A program made the position numbers and the translations under genes. Shown piece after piece: positions 61,828 through 64,000 of a DNA stretch of 64,000 bases. The stretch is taken from NCBI GenBank assembly GCA_963798745.1, contig CAWCUF010000002.1:124001-188000 (forward strand), given 5' to 3'. The notes beneath the pieces are model-generated. The model searched no databases, was not told where the DNA came from, and saw only the letters and a program-made list of their open reading frames with translations. The first letter of the stretch is position 1; each line of letters begins with the position of its first letter. This DNA is from Prado023 sp963798745 (GTDB taxonomy: Bacteria; Actinomycetota; Actinomycetes; S36-B12; CAIYMF01).

Positions 61828-62346
61828 TCAGATGAACAGCAACTGCGCGCCCTCGGTCATCTCGATGAAGTCCGAGGCGTTGATGATGTCCTCCACGCCC
61901 TCGTAGAGGTCGTCCATGTCCACCTTGTTCATGTCGGCGCTCATCCGGCAGCCCCACAGGTGCCCGCCGGCACCCACGATCTGGTCGAGGAAGTCGCGCA
62001 CCGGCGGGATGTCCATCTCCTCGAGCTGGTCCTTGAGCATCTTGGTGGCCATGCCGGTCATGCCGGGCAGCGGCATCACGGCCTGCGGGATCCGGATCTC
62101 CCTGCCCTTCACCGGGAAGTGCATGGCCGTGTTGCCCGCCGGGGAGAACTGCAGGGCGTCCATGCGGCTGTCGATGATCATGTCGAAGCCCCAGAACGTG
62201 AAGAACAGGTGCGTGTCGATGCCCTCGCCGAGAGCGGCGTTGGCCAGGACCAGGGCCGGGTAGGCCATGTCCAGGTTGCCCTTGGAGCAGATGATGACGA
62301 ACTTGCGGTCGCTGTCGTCGTCGTCGAAGTTCGGGATGACGGTCAT
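61828..62346 (-). CDS. DsrE/DsrF/DrsH-like sulfur-relay protein
   Basis: A 172-residue protein of the DsrE-like superfamily. KFVIICSKGNLDMAYPALVL (Cys20) starts the Rossmann-like core, THLFFTFWGFDMI is the middle strand, and LWGCRMSADM carries Cys133, the position of the persulfide-carrying cysteine in DsrE2-like proteins. A membrane-type DsrE2 helix is absent, so it is soluble. It is the last gene of the module with the DsrC-like, DUF1641 and SQR genes and probably passes sulfane sulfur along. Confidence 0.85.
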   Translation of the reverse strand: MTVIPNFDDDDSDRKFVIICSKGNLDMAYPALVLANAALGEGIDTHLFFTFWGFDMIIDSRMDALQFSPAGNTAMHFPVKGREIRIPQAVMPLPGMTGMATKMLKDQLEEMDIPPVRDFLDQIVGAGGHLWGCRMSADMNKVDMDDLYEGVEDIINASDFIEMTEGAQLLFI

Positions 62347-62395
62347 GTGGTCTTCTCTCTGGTCGGTGGAGGGGAATTGAGGGGAGCGGGCGGGA

Positions 62396-62710
62396 TCAGA
62401 CGCAGCCCTTGGGCTTGGGGACCCCGGCGATGTAGGCCATCTTCTTGGCCGGCTTCTTCGGGAACAGCTGGAACTGCCGCTTGGTCGGCACGCCGCCGGC
62501 GTTCTGGACCCGGCGGGTCGTGGCGGTCTCGCCCTTCTCCTTGTAGTCCTCGCGCAGCCAGCGGATCAGGGCCCAGTGCTCGTCGGACATCTCGACGTCG
62601 ATGTTCGTCGCGAGTTCGGCGCCGATCTCCTCGTTCCACTCGTCGTACTCGGTGAGGAAGCCCTCCTCGTTGACCTGGACTTCCCTGCCGGCGATGGTGG
62701 CGGTTGCCAT
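62396..62710 (-). CDS. TusE/DsrC-family sulfur carrier, TusE type
   Basis: A 104-residue DsrC-fold protein from ATG 62710 with GAGGGAG upstream. The core VNEEGFLTEYDEWNEEIGAE and DEHWALIRWLREDYKEKGET, and the C-terminal arm LFPKKPAKKMAYIAGVPKPK followed by GCV, are all typical. Only the penultimate Cys103 is present; the second conserved cysteine of true DsrC, eleven residues before, is Ala92. That places it with TusE-like proteins. It probably accepts sulfur from the DsrE-like protein next to it. Confidence 0.88.
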   Translation of the reverse strand: MATATIAGREVQVNEEGFLTEYDEWNEEIGAELATNIDVEMSDEHWALIRWLREDYKEKGETATTRRVQNAGGVPTKRQFQLFPKKPAKKMAYIAGVPKPKGCV

Positions 62711-62736
62711 GGTGGTTCTCTCCCTCTCTGCGTTGT

Positions 62737-63453
62737 CTACTTGGCGGGGGTCGGCGGGTTCTCCGCACCGACTGTGTGGAGCATGGACAGAACGCGGGCC
62801 AGCCCGCGACGGGTCTGTGGATCGCGCATGGACTTGAGCAGCGTGAAGGCCGACGGCGGCTCGATCGAGGCCTCCTCGACCTCCTGGATCGTCAGTGCGG
62901 TCCGGTTGAGCAGCGCCATGACCTCGGGCTGGGTCAGTTCCTTGACCGCGTTGAGGATCGTGACCACGTTCTCGCCCAGTGCGCGGACGTCGTCCTCGGA
63001 GAAGGACGTGACCACCTTGTCGGCGATCGCCGCACCCTCCCGGGCGAACATGAAGTAGCCCTTGTCCTCGGCCGCCTGCATGACATCGGTCAGCTTGGCC
63101 ATGCCGGCGCCGCTCAGGGAGTTGACCTCGTGACCGAGCTCGCCGGCGCTGCCCAGGCCGGCCATGAGGACCTCGAGCTGGGGCATCGCCCGAGCTGCGG
63201 TGCGGGCGAACCGGGTGGCGTCGTCGATCGTGACGTCGGGTTCGAGGGCCTCGAGCTCGCGGGTGGCGACCTCCATCGCGCCGCGGCTGACCGGGACCAG
63301 GGTCGCGACCAGCTCGGCCCACTGCTCGCGCTGGGCGTTGGCGGCCGCGACCTGCTCGGCCATCACGTCCAGCTGGGCGCCCATGGCCTCCAGGCGGGCC
63401 AGGATCGCGGCGTTCGCGTCCTGGGCGTCGATCGTCGTGAGGGTCTCGGTCAT
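62737..63453 (-). CDS. DUF1641 protein linked to SQR
   Basis: A 238-residue, nearly all-helical protein from ATG 63453, one base overlapping the stop of the SQR gene. RLEAMGAQLDVMAEQVAAAN is a coiled coil, and ALGENVVTILNAVKELTQPE followed by VMALLNRTALTIQEVEE is the DUF1641 core. DUF1641 proteins are encoded beside sulfide:quinone oxidoreductases and formate dehydrogenases; a stabilising or membrane-docking role has been suggested, not proved. Confidence 0.8.
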   Translation of the reverse strand: MTETLTTIDAQDANAAILARLEAMGAQLDVMAEQVAAANAQREQWAELVATLVPVSRGAMEVATRELEALEPDVTIDDATRFARTAARAMPQLEVLMAGLGSAGELGHEVNSLSGAGMAKLTDVMQAAEDKGYFMFAREGAAIADKVVTSFSEDDVRALGENVVTILNAVKELTQPEVMALLNRTALTIQEVEEASIEPPSAFTLLKSMRDPQTRRGLARVLSMLHTVGAENPPTPAK

Positions 63454-64000
63454 CACAGGTCCTTGGTGTCCTTGCCGGCCATGGACATCAGCGCCGGCAG
63501 CGGCAGCTCCTTGCCCGGCAGCAGGATGTTCCAGTACATCCACCGGAACATGACCTTGCCCCAGTGGTTCATCTCGGTCTCCTTCAGCAGCGAGAACGGC
63601 CCCACGCCGGGCAGTGGGTACTTGCCCGTCAGCGGCTCGGTCTCGTAGTTGAAGTCGATGAGCAGGCCCTTGCCGTGGCCGGTCTCGATGAAGCAGTTGG
63701 CGTGGCCGTCGAAGTGCTCGGTCATCTTCAGGCCCTGGATGTGGCGCAGGAAGTTGTGTGGGAAGAGGTCCATCGCGAAGTGCGCGACCGAGCCGGCCTT
63801 GGAGGCGGGGATGTCGGAGGCGTCGCCCACCACGAAGATGTTCTCGTAGCCATCGGCCAGCAGCGTCTGCTTGTCGACCGGCACGTAGTTCAGGTCGTCA
63901 CCGAGACCCGAGCGAGCGATGTAGTCCGCGCCCATGTTCACCGGGATCGTGACCAGCAGGTCGTAGGGGACCTCGCGCTCGTCGTAGCTGATCAGCTTCT
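63453..64000 (-). CDS. sqr: Sulfide:quinone oxidoreductase, C-terminal part
   Basis: The frame is open to the window edge, so only the last about 180 residues are seen. YENIFVVGDASDIPASKAGS is the FAD-contacting GD motif, DKQTLLADG precedes it, and FNYETEPLTGKYPLPGVGPF lies in the membrane-docking C-terminal region. In SQR, sulfide is oxidised to sulfane sulfur and electrons enter the quinone pool. It is the first visible gene of the module that continues with DUF1641, the TusE-like and the DsrE-like genes. Confidence 0.85.
   Translation of the reverse strand, partial: KLISYDEREVPYDLLVTIPVNMGADYIARSGLGDDLNYVPVDKQTLLADGYENIFVVGDASDIPASKAGSVAHFAMDLFPHNFLRHIQGLKMTEHFDGHANCFIETGHGKGLLIDFNYETEPLTGKYPLPGVGPFSLLKETEMNHWGKVMFRWMYWNILLPGKELPLPALMSMAGKDTKDL

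Noticed and set aside
1..64000. CRISPR array, rRNA or tRNA genes
   Set aside because: No regularly spaced direct repeats and no cloverleaf or rRNA-like segments were seen on reading; a tRNAscan or Rfam search would be needed to exclude weak cases.

Overview
The window is high-GC bacterial chromosome and almost certainly actinobacterial (Actinomycetota). Supporting features are two adjacent WS/DGAT wax-ester/triacylglycerol synthases, an IdeR/DtxR-type regulator, a YtxH / holin-like / DUF3618 / YihY operon, and a cyclic di-AMP (ydaO-type) riboswitch in front of an NlpC/P60 hydrolase. GTG/TTG starts and 4-base ATGA gene overlaps are frequent. There is no rRNA or tRNA gene, so no placement below phylum is attempted.

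Layout. Bases 1-25,850 are accessory in character. They hold a truncated AAA/DUF4143 protein, a HEPN-MNT toxin-antitoxin pair with a broken toxin, a CopG/Doc pair and an orphan YefM-like antitoxin. Also here are two oxidoreductases, two alpha/beta hydrolases, an ABC exporter, a DUF389 membrane protein and several secreted or membrane hypotheticals. Long gene-poor gaps separate them, and many fragments of once-functional genes are recognisable: MmyB-type regulator, RibD-like reductase, DUF2200, amidohydrolase, GGDEF, IS630/IS110 and IS1595.

Bases 26,277-30,422 are an AAA ATPase gene with two frameshifts, split by a 1460-bp IS256-family element. A second, nearly identical copy of that element is inserted inside the first. 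Both insertions have 8-bp target duplications and consistent ends, so the order of events can be read directly.

Bases 30,500-45,100 contain further membrane and secreted proteins, a DUF4389 protein divergent from a TetR regulator, and an overlapping operon of zinc ribbon, CPBP protease, MFS carrier and bactofilin-like membrane protein. A second ABC-2 exporter lies next to a small membrane protein and a broken DUF6544 gene. Two long inverted repeats lie upstream of genes here.

Bases 46,200-64,000 are gene-dense and mostly intact. They hold the membrane/stress operon (47.0-49.2 kb), an esterase and a small alarmone-synthetase-like protein. They also hold an I78-like lipoprotein, a short ParA with a ribbon-helix-helix partner, a photolyase divergent from IdeR, and a CstR/CsoR-type thiol sensor with a matching operator. 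The riboswitch-controlled NlpC/P60 gene, two WS/DGAT genes and a DUF4097-like protein follow. The right edge carries a sulfur module read leftwards: sulfide:quinone oxidoreductase (runs off the end), DUF1641, a TusE-type DsrC homologue and a DsrE-like protein.

The most notable points are the self-nested IS256 element, the sulfur module with a TusE-like DsrC and a nearby persulfide-type regulator, the c-di-AMP riboswitch, the dyad repeats in divergent promoters, and the contrast between the decayed left part and the compact right part.
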